Below, piece after piece: positions 47,895 to 58,500 of a stretch of 64,000 nt of DNA. The notes below the pieces were generated by a model, which had not been told where the DNA came from, did not search any database, and saw only the letters and a program-made list of their open reading frames with translations. The stretch comes from Alphaproteobacteria bacterium. Lineage in GTDB: Bacteria; Pseudomonadota; Alphaproteobacteria; Micropepsales; Micropepsaceae. Positions within the stretch are counted from its first letter, which is position 1. Each line of letters begins with the position of its first letter. The stretch lies in the NCBI GenBank assembly GCA_013389115.1, contig JACADY010000065.1:31205-95204 (forward strand), in the 5' to 3' direction. Both the position numbers and the translations under genes were made by a program.

Positions 47895-49199
47895 ATGATC
47901 GGGGCGGGCTCTCGCAGGCGGGTGGCGATACCTTCATGGGGCGATTTGGCCTCGCGGTTCAATGTGACGAAGCCGGCGGCGCTGGCAATGGCGTTGGGGG
48001 CTGCACTGTTCCTCGGGGGGTGCCAGGGCGGCATCACGGGCGGCCCGCAAGCTCCGCAGGGCCCGGCGGCGCCTGGCGCGATTGGCGGCCCTTCGGCCCC
48101 CATCCTCGCGCCCGGCATGCCGATCCCGGCTGACCCCGCGGGCTATGTACAGGCGCCCGGCATTACCGGCGAGCCGATCCGGGTGGCGCTGCTGCTGCCC
48201 TTCACTCATCCCAGCGCCGAAGCCAAACAGATCGCCCAGGCGCTGCTCGATTCGGCCCAACTCGCCGTCATCGAAAGCGGCAACCGCCAGATCTTCCTGA
48301 TGCCGCGCGATACCAAAGGCACGATCGAGGGCGCGCAGGCGGCGGCCAACCAGGCCCTCGCCGAGGGCGCGGAAATTGTGCTTGGGCCTCTCTTCGCCCA
48401 GACCGTCACGGCGGCCGCTCCCATCGTCAAGGCGCGCAACATTCCCATGATCGCGTTCTCCACCGATCGGGCGGTTGCCTCGCAAGGCGTCTATCTCCTC
48501 AGTTTCCAGGCCGAAGAGGAAGTCGCCAGCGCCGTGCGTTATGCCCGCGCACAGGGCCGCACCAGCTTTGCCGGCCTCTTCCCCGCCAGCGCCTATGGCC
48601 AGCGCGTGCAGGCGGCGTTCGAAAAGGCAGTCGGCGAGAGCGGCGGCATGGTCATGGGTACGGCGCTTTATGGCCCCACACCCCAGGAGATGCTGGCGGC
48701 CGTGCGCAGCCTGCCGCGCGGCTTCGACGCCGTGCTCCTGCCCGAAGGCGGGCAGGCGTTGCGCACGCTTGCACCCCTGCTGCCCTTCAACAATATCGAT
48801 CCGCGGACGGTGAAGTTCCTTGGCACCGGGCTTTGGGATGACCGCTCGATCTTGAGCGAACCCAGCATCAAGGGCGGATGGTTCGCCGCGCCCGATCCGA
48901 TCGTGCGCGAGGGCTTTGCCCAGCGCTTCAAGGAGACTTACGGCTATACGCCGCCGCGCATCGCCAGCCTTGCCTATGACGCGATCTCGCTCGTCAACAC
49001 CTATGCGGCGGGCGCCCCCTATCAGCGCTATCAGACGACGACGTTCCTCGACCCCAATGGCTATCAGGGGATCGACGGGATTTTCCGCTTCCGTCCCGAC
49101 GGGACGATCGAGCGCGGCCTTGCCATCATCGAGGTGACGGAGACGGGCTTTGAAACGATCGGCGCGGCGCCGGTGACGTTCCAGGCGATCGGGTTCTAA
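47895..49199 (+). CDS. LpoA-like penicillin-binding protein activator lipoprotein
   Basis: A 434-residue predicted lipoprotein: N-terminal signal with FLGGC (Cys at about 43), a short Gly/Pro/Ala-rich linker, then a periplasmic-binding-protein fold of the Leu/Ile/Val type (about 90-430: IRVALLLPFTHPSAEAKQIA, LGPLFAQTVTAAAPI, TVKFLGTGLWDD). The position next to rsmI and yraN matches LpoA (yraM) of gammaproteobacteria, which activates PBP1a. The TPR half of LpoA is absent. The ATG at 47895 was chosen over 47799, which overlaps rsmI. Confidence 0.85.
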   Translation: MIGAGSRRRVAIPSWGDLASRFNVTKPAALAMALGAALFLGGCQGGITGGPQAPQGPAAPGAIGGPSAPILAPGMPIPADPAGYVQAPGITGEPIRVALLLPFTHPSAEAKQIAQALLDSAQLAVIESGNRQIFLMPRDTKGTIEGAQAAANQALAEGAEIVLGPLFAQTVTAAAPIVKARNIPMIAFSTDRAVASQGVYLLSFQAEEEVASAVRYARAQGRTSFAGLFPASAYGQRVQAAFEKAVGESGGMVMGTALYGPTPQEMLAAVRSLPRGFDAVLLPEGGQALRTLAPLLPFNNIDPRTVKFLGTGLWDDRSILSEPSIKGGWFAAPDPIVREGFAQRFKETYGYTPPRIASLAYDAISLVNTYAAGAPYQRYQTTTFLDPNGYQGIDGIFRFRPDGTIERGLAIIEVTETGFETIGAAPVTFQAIGF

Positions 49200-49213
49200 A
49201 GGGCGGGTCCGGC

Positions 49214-50377
49214 CTATCCGGCCAATGCGGCGATGAGGGCGTTGAGGACGAGGCGGCCCTTACTCGTCGCGGCGATGCGGCTGCCTGCCTGCGTCAACAG
49301 CCCCTCGCCTTCCGCCATCCTGATCGCGCCTCCATTGAGCGGTTCGCCGCCCAGGCGCTCGTATCTTACAAGATCGATGCCTTCTTTAAGCCGCAAGCCC
49401 ATGAGCAAATACTCATGCGCCTGATCGGCCGGGGCGACCTCTTCTTGCGTTTCCAGGCCGGTGCCATACGCCTCTACCGCCCTCAGCCAGGCCTCCGGCT
49501 GGCGCAGCCCTATCGTCGCGCGTTTGCATCCCTGAATCGCAACACGGCCATGCGCGCCGGGGCCCACGCCCAGATATTCGCCATAGCGCCAATAGATGAG
49601 GTTGTGACGGCTTTCATCGCCGGGGCTTGCGTGGTTCGAAATCTCATAGGCGGGACGGCCCGCATCCTCGCACAAAGCCTGCGTCAGCTCATACATCCGC
49701 GCGGCAAGGTCCTCGGCCGGCGTCACAAGCGCGCCGCGCGCATGAGCGGCCGCAAAGGGCGTGCCGGGCTCAATCGTCAACTGGTAGAGCGAGAGATGGC
49801 CGTGAGCGCGTGAAAGTGCGCGGCGCAATTCCTGTTCCCAAGCGGCAAGGGTTTGATGGGGCCGCGCATAGATGAGGTCGAACGAGGTGCGCGGGAAATA
49901 GCGGCACGCCAGGTCATAGGCGGCTAGCGCCTCGGCCGCGCTGTGCCAGCGGCCCAGCGCCTTCAAATCCTCGTCGTTCAGCGCCTGGACACCGAGGCTT
50001 GCCCGGTTCACCCCTGCGCGCGCATAGGCCTCAAAGCGGGCCGCATCAGCGCTCGTGGGATTGGCCTCGAGCGTGATCTCGACATCGGGGGCGATGGGGA
50101 AAAGCCTTGCGATCGTCTCCAGCACGCGCGCCGTCACACGCGGGTCCATCAGGCTTGGCGTGCCGCCGCCGAAAAACACCGCGTCGACACGCGGGCGGCC
50201 ATCGAGGCGGGATGCCTGCCATGCCAAATCCGTACACAGCGCATCGGCCCAGGCCGCGTGATCGATCCCCTTGCGCACATGGCTGTTGAAGTCGCAGTAG
50301 GGGCACTTGGCCGCGCAGAAGGGCCAATGGACATAAATGCCAAAGCCGCCTTCGGGCTGACGCGCGGGCGCGGTCAC
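49214..50377 (-). CDS. hemW: Radical SAM heme chaperone HemW
   Basis: A 387-residue radical SAM protein with [14 protein letters not shown] (CxxxCxxC, about residues 17-25), [12 protein letters not shown] and the C-terminal HemN-like domain. It lacks the marks of true coproporphyrinogen oxidase; HemW proteins bind and deliver heme. Starts with GTG overlapping the rdgB TGA (GTGA). Convergent with the LpoA-like gene, 14 bp apart. Confidence 0.96.
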   Translation of the reverse strand: MTAPARQPEGGFGIYVHWPFCAAKCPYCDFNSHVRKGIDHAAWADALCTDLAWQASRLDGRPRVDAVFFGGGTPSLMDPRVTARVLETIARLFPIAPDVEITLEANPTSADAARFEAYARAGVNRASLGVQALNDEDLKALGRWHSAAEALAAYDLACRYFPRTSFDLIYARPHQTLAAWEQELRRALSRAHGHLSLYQLTIEPGTPFAAAHARGALVTPAEDLAARMYELTQALCEDAGRPAYEISNHASPGDESRHNLIYWRYGEYLGVGPGAHGRVAIQGCKRATIGLRQPEAWLRAVEAYGTGLETQEEVAPADQAHEYLLMGLRLKEGIDLVRYERLGGEPLNGGAIRMAEGEGLLTQAGSRIAATSKGRLVLNALIAALAG

Positions 50378-50979
50378 GCGATGCAGGCCTTCAGCACTTG
50401 CGCAAACGCGCGGGCGCGATGCGACATCTGATGCTTTATCTCCGGCTCCATTTCCCCAAAGGTGATGGCATATCCCTCCGGCACGAAGATGGGATCATAG
50501 CCAAAGCCCCTGTCACCCCGCGGCGGCCAGGTGAGGCGGCCATCGACGCGGCCCTCGAAGCTCTCGTGATGGCCGTCTGGCCACGCCAATGTCAGTACAC
50601 AGATGAAATGGGCACTTGTGCCTTCCATGGCGCCCCCCAGCTCAGCATGGATGCGGCGCATGGCGAGGCCGAAGTCCTTTGCCTCGCCTGCCCAGCGTGC
50701 AGAATAGATCCCCGGCGCGCCGCCAAGCGCATCGACGCACAGGCCTGAATCATCCGAAAGCGCGGGGAGGCCGGATGCCATGGCGGCCGCATGCGCCTTT
50801 AGCTGCGCATTCTCGGCGAAGGTCTTGCCCGTTTCTTCCGGCTCGGGCAGGCCGAGCATGGAGGCCGCGATGGCCTCGAACCCGAAGGGATCAAGCAGGT
50901 CGCCGATCTCTCGCAACTTGCCCTTATTGTGGCTTGCAACAACGATCCTTCCCCCCGTCAGCCGACGCGGGGTGCTCAT
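50374..50979 (-). CDS. rdgB: RdgB/HAM1-family XTP/dITP pyrophosphatase
   Basis: Hydrolyses non-canonical purine triphosphates (dITP, XTP) and keeps them out of DNA. At 201 residues: [45 protein letters not shown] and [12 protein letters not shown]. It overlaps rph by 4 bp upstream and hemW downstream. Confidence 0.97.
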   Translation of the reverse strand: MSTPRRLTGGRIVVASHNKGKLREIGDLLDPFGFEAIAASMLGLPEPEETGKTFAENAQLKAHAAAMASGLPALSDDSGLCVDALGGAPGIYSARWAGEAKDFGLAMRRIHAELGGAMEGTSAHFICVLTLAWPDGHHESFEGRVDGRLTWPPRGDRGFGYDPIFVPEGYAITFGEMEPEIKHQMSHRARAFAQVLKACIA

Positions 50980-51692
50980 GTCTTCAGCGCAGCCGCCTGA
51001 AGCGCGACGAGCTCGCCCACCCCCTTTTTCGCAAGGCGAAGCAGCTCCAGCAGCGTTTCATCCGTGAACGGATCTGTTTCGGCAGTTCCTTGAATCTCGA
51101 TGATCTTGCCCGAGCCCGTCAGCACGAAATTGGCATCGGTGTGGGCGGTTGAGTCTTCGGCATAGTCAAGGTCGAGCACCGGCAGACCCTCAAACACGCC
51201 ACAGGATACGGCCGCCACGTGATCACGCAGCGGGTTTGCGGAAATCATGCCAAGCTTCTGCATGCGAGAGAAACATTGGCGCAAGGCCACCCAGGCGCCC
51301 GTGATCGCGGCCGTGCGGGTTCCGCCATCGGCCTGAATGACGTCGCAGTCAATGGTGATCGAGCGCTCGCCCAAGGCGGCCAGGTCCGTGACGGAACGCA
51401 GGGAGCGGCCGATGAGGCGCTGAATCTCCTGGGTGCGGCCGGATTGCTTTCCCTGCGCCGCCTCGCGCCTTGTGCGCTCACCCGTGGCGCGGGGAAGCAT
51501 GCCATACTCGGCCGTGACCCAGCCCTTGCCCGAATTCTTGAGGAAAGGGGGCACGCTTGTCTCCAGACTCGCCGTCACGAGCACGTGAGTATCGCCAAAG
51601 CGCACGAAGCAGGAGCCTTCGGCGAACTTGGCAAAACCCGGCTCCAGCGAGACGGCACGCATTTGATCGGCCTTGCGGCCTGATGGGCGCAT
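50976..51692 (-). CDS. rph: Ribonuclease PH
   Basis: Phosphorolytic exoribonuclease trimming tRNA 3' ends. At 238 residues: [45 protein letters not shown] and [24 protein letters not shown] lies 6 bases before the ATG. It is divergent from hrcA with a 97-bp gap that must hold both promoters. Confidence 0.98.
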   Translation of the reverse strand: MRPSGRKADQMRAVSLEPGFAKFAEGSCFVRFGDTHVLVTASLETSVPPFLKNSGKGWVTAEYGMLPRATGERTRREAAQGKQSGRTQEIQRLIGRSLRSVTDLAALGERSITIDCDVIQADGGTRTAAITGAWVALRQCFSRMQKLGMISANPLRDHVAAVSCGVFEGLPVLDLDYAEDSTAHTDANFVLTGSGKIIEIQGTAETDPFTDETLLELLRLAKKGVGELVALQAAALKT

Positions 51693-51704
51693 CTGCGCCT
51701 CCTC

Positions 51705-51732
51705 TTGAAGTCGTTACAGTCGCGCGTTACCT
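51705..51732 (+). promoter_or_regulatory. Candidate hrcA promoter
   Basis: TTGAAG, a 16-bp spacer and TTACCT in the 97-bp rph-hrcA gap. The preceding C makes CTTGAAG, which also fits the -35 of heat-shock promoters, but no matching CCTATAT-type -10 follows. No CIRCE inverted repeat (TTAGCACTC) is present. Confidence 0.35.
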
Positions 51733-51789
51733 AGCCTCGATAGAGGGCCGGGCGCAACGGCTTTGCCCCGCAATTGCCCGTGGAGCTAG

Positions 51790-52881
51790 ATGAGCAAGGA
51801 ATTTACGCGAAATCAGGCACTTAGCGCCCAGAGCGCGCCGGGTATCGCCGCGCTCAACGAACGGGCGCGCGATGTCCTGCGCATGATTGTGGAAAGCTAT
51901 CTCGAAACGGGCGAACCGGTTGGGTCGCGCACGATCGCGCAGAAAGGACCCTTGCAGCTCTCGCCTGCGTCAATCCGCAATGTCATGTCCGATCTTGAGC
52001 AGCTCGGCCTTCTCTCGGCCCCCCATACGAGCGCCGGGCGGATGCCGACCCATGCGGGCTTGCGGCTCTTTGTCGATGCGATGCTGGAAGTCGGCAATCT
52101 CTCCGATGACGAGCGCCAGGCGATCGAGGGACGCATCGCCGCACATCAGGCCGGGTATGACGACGTCTTGCGCCAGGCGACCGCCATGCTGGCGGGCCTA
52201 TCGCAATGTGCGGGGCTTGTCGTTGCGCCCAAGGCCGACCGCGCGCTCAAGCATGTGGAGTTCGTCTCCGTCGCCCCCGACAAGGCCCTCGTCGTCATGG
52301 TGGGTGATGATGGTTCGGTTGAGAACCGCCTCATCGTGCTTCCCCTTGGGCTTCCCGCCTCGGCACTGACGGAAGCGAGCAACTATCTCAATGCCCGCGT
52401 GCGCGGCAGGACGCTGGAAGAAGCGCGGGGGTACATCCTTGCCGAAATCGTCAGTCGCCGCGCCGAACTTGACCTCCTGACCGCGCGTCTCGTCGAGGCG
52501 GGCGTTGCGGCCTGGAGTGGCGATGAGGGTTTGCAGGCGCGCTCGCTCATCGTGCGGGGCGCCTCGCGTCTCCTCAGCGATCTGACGGCGGGGGAGGATC
52601 TCGAGCGCATCCGCATGCTGTTCGATGATATCGAGCAGAAGGAGGAGCTGGTGCGGCTGCTCGATTTCGTCCAAGAAGGCGAAGGCGTCCGGATCTTCAT
52701 CGGCGCGGAGAACAAACTGATGAGCCTTTCGGGCTCATCGGTCGTTCTTGCCCCTTATGTGAATGGGCGATCGAAGGTCGTCGGGGTCGTCGGCGTCATC
52801 GGGCCGACGCGTCTCAATTACGCGCGCATTATCCCCATGGTCGATTACACGGCCAAAGTCATCGGGCGCCTGCTTTCTTGA
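51790..52881 (+). CDS. hrcA: Heat-inducible transcription repressor HrcA
   Basis: Repressor of CIRCE-controlled chaperone operons (usually groESL in this class). At 363 residues: winged-helix N-terminus ([29 protein letters not shown], in blocks; [18 protein letters not shown]), a GAF-like middle and the conserved C-terminal [25 protein letters not shown]. No CIRCE site occurs in this window, including upstream of dnaK, so its targets lie elsewhere. 46 bp upstream of grpE. Confidence 0.97.
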   Translation: MSKEFTRNQALSAQSAPGIAALNERARDVLRMIVESYLETGEPVGSRTIAQKGPLQLSPASIRNVMSDLEQLGLLSAPHTSAGRMPTHAGLRLFVDAMLEVGNLSDDERQAIEGRIAAHQAGYDDVLRQATAMLAGLSQCAGLVVAPKADRALKHVEFVSVAPDKALVVMVGDDGSVENRLIVLPLGLPASALTEASNYLNARVRGRTLEEARGYILAEIVSRRAELDLLTARLVEAGVAAWSGDEGLQARSLIVRGASRLLSDLTAGEDLERIRMLFDDIEQKEELVRLLDFVQEGEGVRIFIGAENKLMSLSGSSVVLAPYVNGRSKVVGVVGVIGPTRLNYARIIPMVDYTAKVIGRLLS

Positions 52882-52927
52882 CGGCCAGGCGCACCATCTG
52901 AACCTTTGCCAATCAGGTCTATTTTTC

Positions 52928-53524
52928 ATGAGCGATCACCAAGAAAATCCTCAAGCCCCTCTCGATGCGCCCCAGAGCGATGCAGTGGAGGGCGCAGCCC
53001 CACCGAAGGAGGCGGGCGCGGCCGAGCCGCCGTCGGAAGTGAAGGAGCTGAAAGACCAGTTGCTGCGCGCGCTTGCAGAAGCCGAAAACGTCCGCAAGCG
53101 GGCGGAGCGCGACAAGGTGGAAACGCAGCTCTATGGAATCGCCAAGTTCGCGCGCGATCTCCTGTCCGTTTCGGACAATCTGCGCCGCGCGCTCGATGCC
53201 CTGCCGGCGGAGGCACGCGCAGCCGCGCCGGATGCCGTACGCAATCTCTTCACCGGTATCGAAGCAACGGAACGCGAGCTTCAGGGCGTGTTCGAGCGCC
53301 ATGGCGTCAAGCCCCTCAATCCCGTCGGAGAGAAGTTCAATCCCAATCTGCACCAGGCGATCGCGGAAGTGCCAACGACGACCCAGCCGCCCGGCACGGT
53401 CGTTGCCGTCATGCAGACGGGCTATATGATCGGCGAGCGCCTGTTGCGGGCGGCCATGGTGACCGTCGCGCGGGCCGACGCCGCCAAGGCGGGGCCGGGA
53501 TCATCGGTCGATACGACGGCGTAG
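52928..53524 (+). CDS. grpE: Nucleotide exchange factor GrpE
   Basis: ADP-release factor for DnaK. At 198 residues: an acidic N-terminal stretch, a long coiled coil (KELKDQLLRALAEAENVRKRAERD, in blocks) and the beta-domain with GVKPLNPVGEKFNPNLHQAI and VVAVMQTGYMIGERLLRAAMVTV. The ATG at 52928 is chosen; the frame is open upstream into hrcA. It forms an operon with hrcA. Confidence 0.98.
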   Translation: MSDHQENPQAPLDAPQSDAVEGAAPPKEAGAAEPPSEVKELKDQLLRALAEAENVRKRAERDKVETQLYGIAKFARDLLSVSDNLRRALDALPAEARAAAPDAVRNLFTGIEATERELQGVFERHGVKPLNPVGEKFNPNLHQAIAEVPTTTQPPGTVVAVMQTGYMIGERLLRAAMVTVARADAAKAGPGSSVDTTA

Positions 53525-53545
53525 GGGGGGGGCCAAGCGCGCTCC

Positions 53546-53576
53546 AGGCCGACGCTGTTGGTGGCCAACAGGGCCT
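53546..53576. terminator. Hairpin between convergent grpE and membrane-protein genes
   Basis: CTGTTGG-TGG-CCAACAG (53555-53571) is a perfect 7-bp stem, extended by AGGCC/GGCCT outside a 4-base bulge. It lies between two convergent stop codons (53524 and 53575) and could end transcription in both directions, though no U-run follows. Confidence 0.5.
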
Positions 53577-53976
53577 AATCGCCGCCGCCGCCATCGCCAC
53601 CACCACCGTCGCCACTGCCCGCGTCGGAACCGCCGGCATCCGTGTCGCTGGAGGGTCGGCCGTCATCGTCGTGCGTGTGCGCCTTCGCCTTGCCGCCCGT
53701 CGCCCCCATCGCCGGCATCATCGCCAAGAGACTGTCGCCGCCGTCTTCGCCCCTCGCGGGCGCTGCGCGCGTCTTGCGCCGCAGCGAGCGGGTCGCGAAA
53801 AAGGCCACCATGAGCGCGATGCCGGCCGCGATCAGCGCAATGATGACTGCCGTTCCTTGCGATTTCTCCTCGGGCACAACATCCGCCCAGGCGCTGGGCG
53901 CGAACTGCAGGCCCGCAACGAACGCGATGAGTATCACCGCGATGCGCCCGCGCGATCTCGTTTCACCAAGTCGCAT
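53575..53976 (-). CDS. Membrane protein with Gly/Asp-rich C-terminal tail
   Basis: 133 residues: a signal-like segment (about 10-31, AVILIAFVAGLQFAPSAWA), a second membrane helix (about 42-62, TAVIIALIAAGIALMVAFFA), a basic stop-transfer stretch (RSLRRKTR) and a C-terminal tail with AHTHDDD followed by SDAGSGDGGGGDGGGGD. The tail recalls TPM-domain proteins, but that domain is absent. Family not recognised. GAGGGG lies 5 bases before the ATG at 53976. Convergent with grpE. Confidence 0.7.
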   Translation of the reverse strand: MRLGETRSRGRIAVILIAFVAGLQFAPSAWADVVPEEKSQGTAVIIALIAAGIALMVAFFATRSLRRKTRAAPARGEDGGDSLLAMMPAMGATGGKAKAHTHDDDGRPSSDTDAGGSDAGSGDGGGGDGGGGD

Positions 53977-54098
53977 GTCCCCTCCCCCGATACAAACCGG
54001 TCTCAACTCATCTTAGCGCAACTTGAATTTCTTCCCTTCATTCTTTGTAAAGCATCTTGAGAAACACGCTCTAAAGGCCTCGCCCTTAAGGTTGCTGC

Positions 54099-55520
54099 AT
54101 GCCCGTTGGATCGCAGCAGCCCGCCCCCACGCCTTCCCCGCCAGCCGTGCCCAGCGGTGAGCGCACGCGCGTTGAACTCGCGGCGCGGACGCTGAAGCTG
54201 AGCCGCCTTCAGAATCCACTCTGGGGCACGTTGATGGGCGTTGCCTTTGCCGGGTTCATCCCGCAGATCGGCACAGGCCTAACCGTGTGGAGCTGGATCT
54301 GGATCGCAAGCACCTGGGCCACCGGCGCCTTCATGGGCATCATCGCCTGGGCCCTGGCGCGCTATCCCGATGCGTCGCCATTTGGCCTGTCCTGGGCCTT
54401 TTGGGTTACGGCCGCGTTCGGCATCAGCGGCGTCTTGTGGGGCGTCTTCGGCATCGTCTTTTGGGAGAGCGACAATCCCGTCAATCAACTCTTCATCCTG
54501 CTTGCCCAGCTTGCCGTCATCAACATCTATGTCACCCGGCTGATGTCCTTGCGCAGCGCGTTCCTTGCGGGCGCGTTGGGACTTGCGGGCATCGCCGTTC
54601 CTCATCTGCTGATCGCGGACTCGCCGATCTGGTTTCTCTATCTCATCTTCGTGCCCTTGTGGGTCGTGCTGACCTATGCATCGGCCCTTACGCTCAGCGG
54701 CATCATCAACGAGCTCATCACCACCCGCAACGCCAATGAAAGCCTCATGCACGAACTTACAGAAGCCCGCGACCGCGCCTTTGAAGAGCGCCGCGCGGCT
54801 GAGGCGGCGTCCACAGCGAAGTCGCGCTTCCTTGCCAATATGAGCCATGAGCTGCGCACGCCGCTCAACGCCATCTTAGGCTTTGCGCAGCTCATTCGCG
54901 ACGAAGCTGGAAATCCCGCGCGCTATCCCGAATACGGGGCCGATATCTATTCAAGCGGCGCGCATCTGCTTTCGCTCATCAACGACATTCTCGACATCTC
55001 CAAGATCGAGTCGGGGCGCATGGAGATTTCGCCCGTGCGGCTCGACGCCAAGGAGGCCATTCAAGAGGCCTTGCGCCTCATCGAAAGCAAGATGGACGAA
55101 AAGCAGCATCAAGTGGCGCTGAACCTTTCCTCGTCCTGCCCGACGCTCTATGCCGATGAACGCGCCGTTCGGCAGATTCTGCTCAATCTCCTCTCCAATG
55201 CCATCAAGTTCACGCCGGCGGGCGGGCGGATCCAGATCGCGGCCGGGGCCGATGCCGGGGGCGGGGTGTGGATGTCCGTCACCGACAATGGCCCCGGCAT
55301 CGAACCCGAGCGATTGGCGACCCTCTTCAAGCCCTTCGAGCGGGGGGATAATTCCTATACGGCCGCGGCCGGCGGAACGGGGCTTGGCCTTGCCCTTGTC
55401 GAATCCCTGGTGCGCCTCCATGGCGGCTCAACCTCGGTGCAAAGCGAGGTCGAGAAGGGGAGCATCTTCACGGTGCGCTTTCCGGCGGCCCCTGCCCGCG
55501 CCTCCAGCCGGGCGGCCTGA
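54099..55520 (+). CDS. Orphan membrane sensor histidine kinase
   Basis: A 473-residue kinase: five or six membrane helices (about 35-205), a short coiled coil (about 215-245), the HisKA domain with the phosphoacceptor H250 (MSHELRTPLNAILGFAQLIRDE in shorter blocks) and a HATPase domain with NLLSNAIKFTPAGG, DNGPGIEPERL and GTGLGLALVESLVRLHGG. The HisKA sequence resembles PleC/DivJ-type kinases of alphaproteobacteria. No response regulator is adjacent. It may feed a shared phosphorelay. Confidence 0.93.
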   Translation: MPVGSQQPAPTPSPPAVPSGERTRVELAARTLKLSRLQNPLWGTLMGVAFAGFIPQIGTGLTVWSWIWIASTWATGAFMGIIAWALARYPDASPFGLSWAFWVTAAFGISGVLWGVFGIVFWESDNPVNQLFILLAQLAVINIYVTRLMSLRSAFLAGALGLAGIAVPHLLIADSPIWFLYLIFVPLWVVLTYASALTLSGIINELITTRNANESLMHELTEARDRAFEERRAAEAASTAKSRFLANMSHELRTPLNAILGFAQLIRDEAGNPARYPEYGADIYSSGAHLLSLINDILDISKIESGRMEISPVRLDAKEAIQEALRLIESKMDEKQHQVALNLSSSCPTLYADERAVRQILLNLLSNAIKFTPAGGRIQIAAGADAGGGVWMSVTDNGPGIEPERLATLFKPFERGDNSYTAAAGGTGLGLALVESLVRLHGGSTSVQSEVEKGSIFTVRFPAAPARASSRAA

Positions 55521-55545
55521 CGGGGCGGGGCCTGCGCTGCGGGTC

Positions 55546-58500
55546 TCAACCGACCCGATCGAAGCGTCGCATCGCTTCGATCCAGGTATAGATCGACAGC
55601 GAGATCACCAGCCAGCCCAGCATCGCGTAGAGTGACTTTCCCCATTCCCAAAATGCAGTCGTCCGGAATACCGACGTCATGCGCGCGAAGATGTCTTGTT
55701 CCGAATTCTCGGTCCCCAGGATCGCACCTTCCGGCGTCGCGCCGCGCACATCACAGCGCCCTTCCTGGCGCAGATCGAGCAGGGGAATGAAGATGTCTGC
55801 CGCATAGAGATAGGTATTGATACCACTGCCGCAGGGAAGGGTACTGGAGGCCAACCGGCTGTCTGTAAGCGGTATGGCTGGTGACATCTCCGCCTTGCCC
55901 ATTACTGCCACGGAAGCCACCGGCGTCGTTCCGATCACAAGCAGTCCCATCTCGTTCGCCGCCTGAAATGAGAGTCCACCCAGCAGGATGAAGACCAACG
56001 GTGTTGCGAGGGCACGCACGGGGCCGTATCCGTACCGATAGCAGACGCCATAGAGCACCGCCGCGATCTGAGCGACCCAGCGCAGCAGGAACATCTGGTC
56101 GGCGGCATATACCGCCCATTCGATTCGCGATTTCTCAATCGCCACGACGCGCGCGGCCGCCTCGTCGCCCTGCGAGCGCAGGACATTGATGAGCCAGGTA
56201 TAGGTCTGGGGAAAATAGTCCTGCGCGTTGATCGACGAGGAGGTGCTGTCGCTGCGTCCCCATGCGCGCTTCAGCCGATCGAGCCAGGTGACTCGGCGGG
56301 GAAATTGCTGGCCTAGCCAAGCGATGCGGGATTTCGCGGGCCGCGATGTCTCGCCGCCCAGGGCCCGGCGGCGAAGCTGGGTTAGCCAGTGCCCCAGCGC
56401 CCAACGCTGTGCCTCAGCTCGGCTGGTCTCATCGCGGCTGGTCTTATCGTAGGTGAAGTTCTGCAGCTTGAGCTTCGATGAGGAGCCCCAGCCGCGCCCG
56501 TCGCTGTCCTCCAGCGTGCCGCAATGCGAATCGGTCAGGTCGATGGTCACCTCGCCGAAATCTACCGCGCTGGCATAACGCTGAAGCAGCCCGACGAGAT
56601 TGGTGCGCAGTCTCCCCGGCACCGGTTGCATCTCCTTCCACTTCCGGGAGGTATCGAGGCAAAAGGGCGGCTCCATACTCGCGTCGTCATGGTTCTGATT
56701 TTTCGGTTCGCGAACGAGCGGCTTGTCGTCGCGCGTGCGGGGGTAAAGGGGGATGGCGTCCGCGTCCGCCTTGACGTTAAGGGGCGTGTCGTCCGTCATC
56801 TCGATTAGGCCCTTGCGCCCTTTCTCGTCGGTCGTGTAGACGATGAAATGCGCCTTGAAGAAGTCGGCGGCATAGCGTATGATGACGTCTGTGAATTTCC
56901 ACCCATTCTCTTGCCAGACGGGATCGGCCAAGGGGGCAACGGACATGTTCTGCGCGCCGCAAAGCTGGCTTTCCGCCTCCACCACCGTGAAGGCGCCGTC
57001 TTCGCCCCAGACATAGGCGCAGAACAGGCGCAGATATTCCTTGGCCTGAGCGGGCGTATCGATCTTCAGCGCGCCTTGCTGGTTGATCTCGTGCAGCTTG
57101 TTGGAGTTGCCATCGAGGATCCGCGAGCGGCCCTTGCCGTTCTTCTCGATGAGAAAGCCCACGCGGCCCGACACGCCATCGCGCACCACATGGGCGTCGA
57201 TGAGCGACCAGCCGGGATAGCAGCCCAGCTGTATCGTCCGCGCGTCTTGAATCTGGATCGCGTCGGGATCGCTGAACCGTTTGGGGTCTTCCTGGATCAG
57301 CAGTTTCCCCTCGACCACCACGTGCTGAAGATCGAGCTTGCGCCCGCCTTTGCAGCGCAGGGGATCGAATTGAAATCCATCGAGGATCAGCGCGCCTGAA
57401 ACCTTGCTGTCCTTGAAGGTCACGGGCCCGCGATACTGGCCCGCGAGCGTGACGTCGCCCTCGACATCCAGGTTCCGGATCTCGAGCTCCGATGGGGTGC
57501 CGCTGTGCCACAAATTGCGGCCGATCCGGCTGTTGACGAAGGTCACGGGCCCGCCATACTGGCCCGCGAGCGTGACGTCGCCCTCGACATCCAGGTTCCG
57601 GATCTCGAGCTTCGATGGGGTGCCGCTGTGCTCCAATTTGCCGCCGATCCGGCCGTATTCGAAGGTCACGGGCCCGCTACACTGGCCCGCGAGCTTGACG
57701 CCGCCCTCGACATCCAGGTTCAAGATCAAGAGCGCCGATGTGGTGCCGCTGTGCAACAAATTGCGGCCGATCCGGCTGTTGACGAAGGTCACGCCGATAT
57801 CGTTCGCGGCGTGCTCCCCGGCGCAGATCTCGGCCTTTTCGAGATAGACCGAGCCGCCCGCCTTCAGGTCCCGGAAGCGAACCGGCATCTGCGAAGTGAA
57901 CGCAAGTTCGCTTCCGTCAGGCTTGTTCACACTGCCCATATTGATAGACCCATGGACATGCAACTGAGCCGCCGAGATGCCGGCCTCTTCCGTTTCCGGT
58001 GACTTATTCTTTTCGTTTTTTTTGATTTCAATCCCGTTCAAATCCAGCGAGCCTCGGATCTCGGTCTCAAGGAACCTGACCTCGCCGGTAATCTCGGTAC
58101 GATCGACTGTGCCGTTGTTGCGTTCCAGGGAGCGTATCGCAAAGACTGCGCCAAATTGTGCGGATTGGGCATTAATCGCAACACCGTCTCCCGCCTCAAT
58201 TTTCGCCCCGGCGATCCATGTTTCACCGGCGATTTTGGCTCCCTTCAGCGAGATGCCACCTTTCAATTGGACGCCGGGGCATAATTTGAGGTCGCCTGCA
58301 ATCTCCGCGGAGGCCAATTGCACGGCGTACCGTAAGCCCCCGTCAACCGGCGGCAGATTGCGAGCGTTGGGCGCGATGAAGACGGCTTCCTTCGCCTCTA
58401 GATCGCCATCTATGCGAGCGCCCTCGGCCGTGAACCAAAGCCGGTCAGACACCCCCTCGGTTTTCGTAGAGTCCCCGTTCTGAGTTGTTAAGGGGCGTGA

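Noticed and set aside
51693..51789. CIRCE operator before hrcA
   Set aside because: No TTAGCACTC-N9-GAGTGCTAA or close variant in the gap.
57416..57784. Tandem repeats considered as a CRISPR array
   Set aside because: Units are 123 bp, contiguous, in frame and coding; there are no short repeats with unique spacers and no cas genes.
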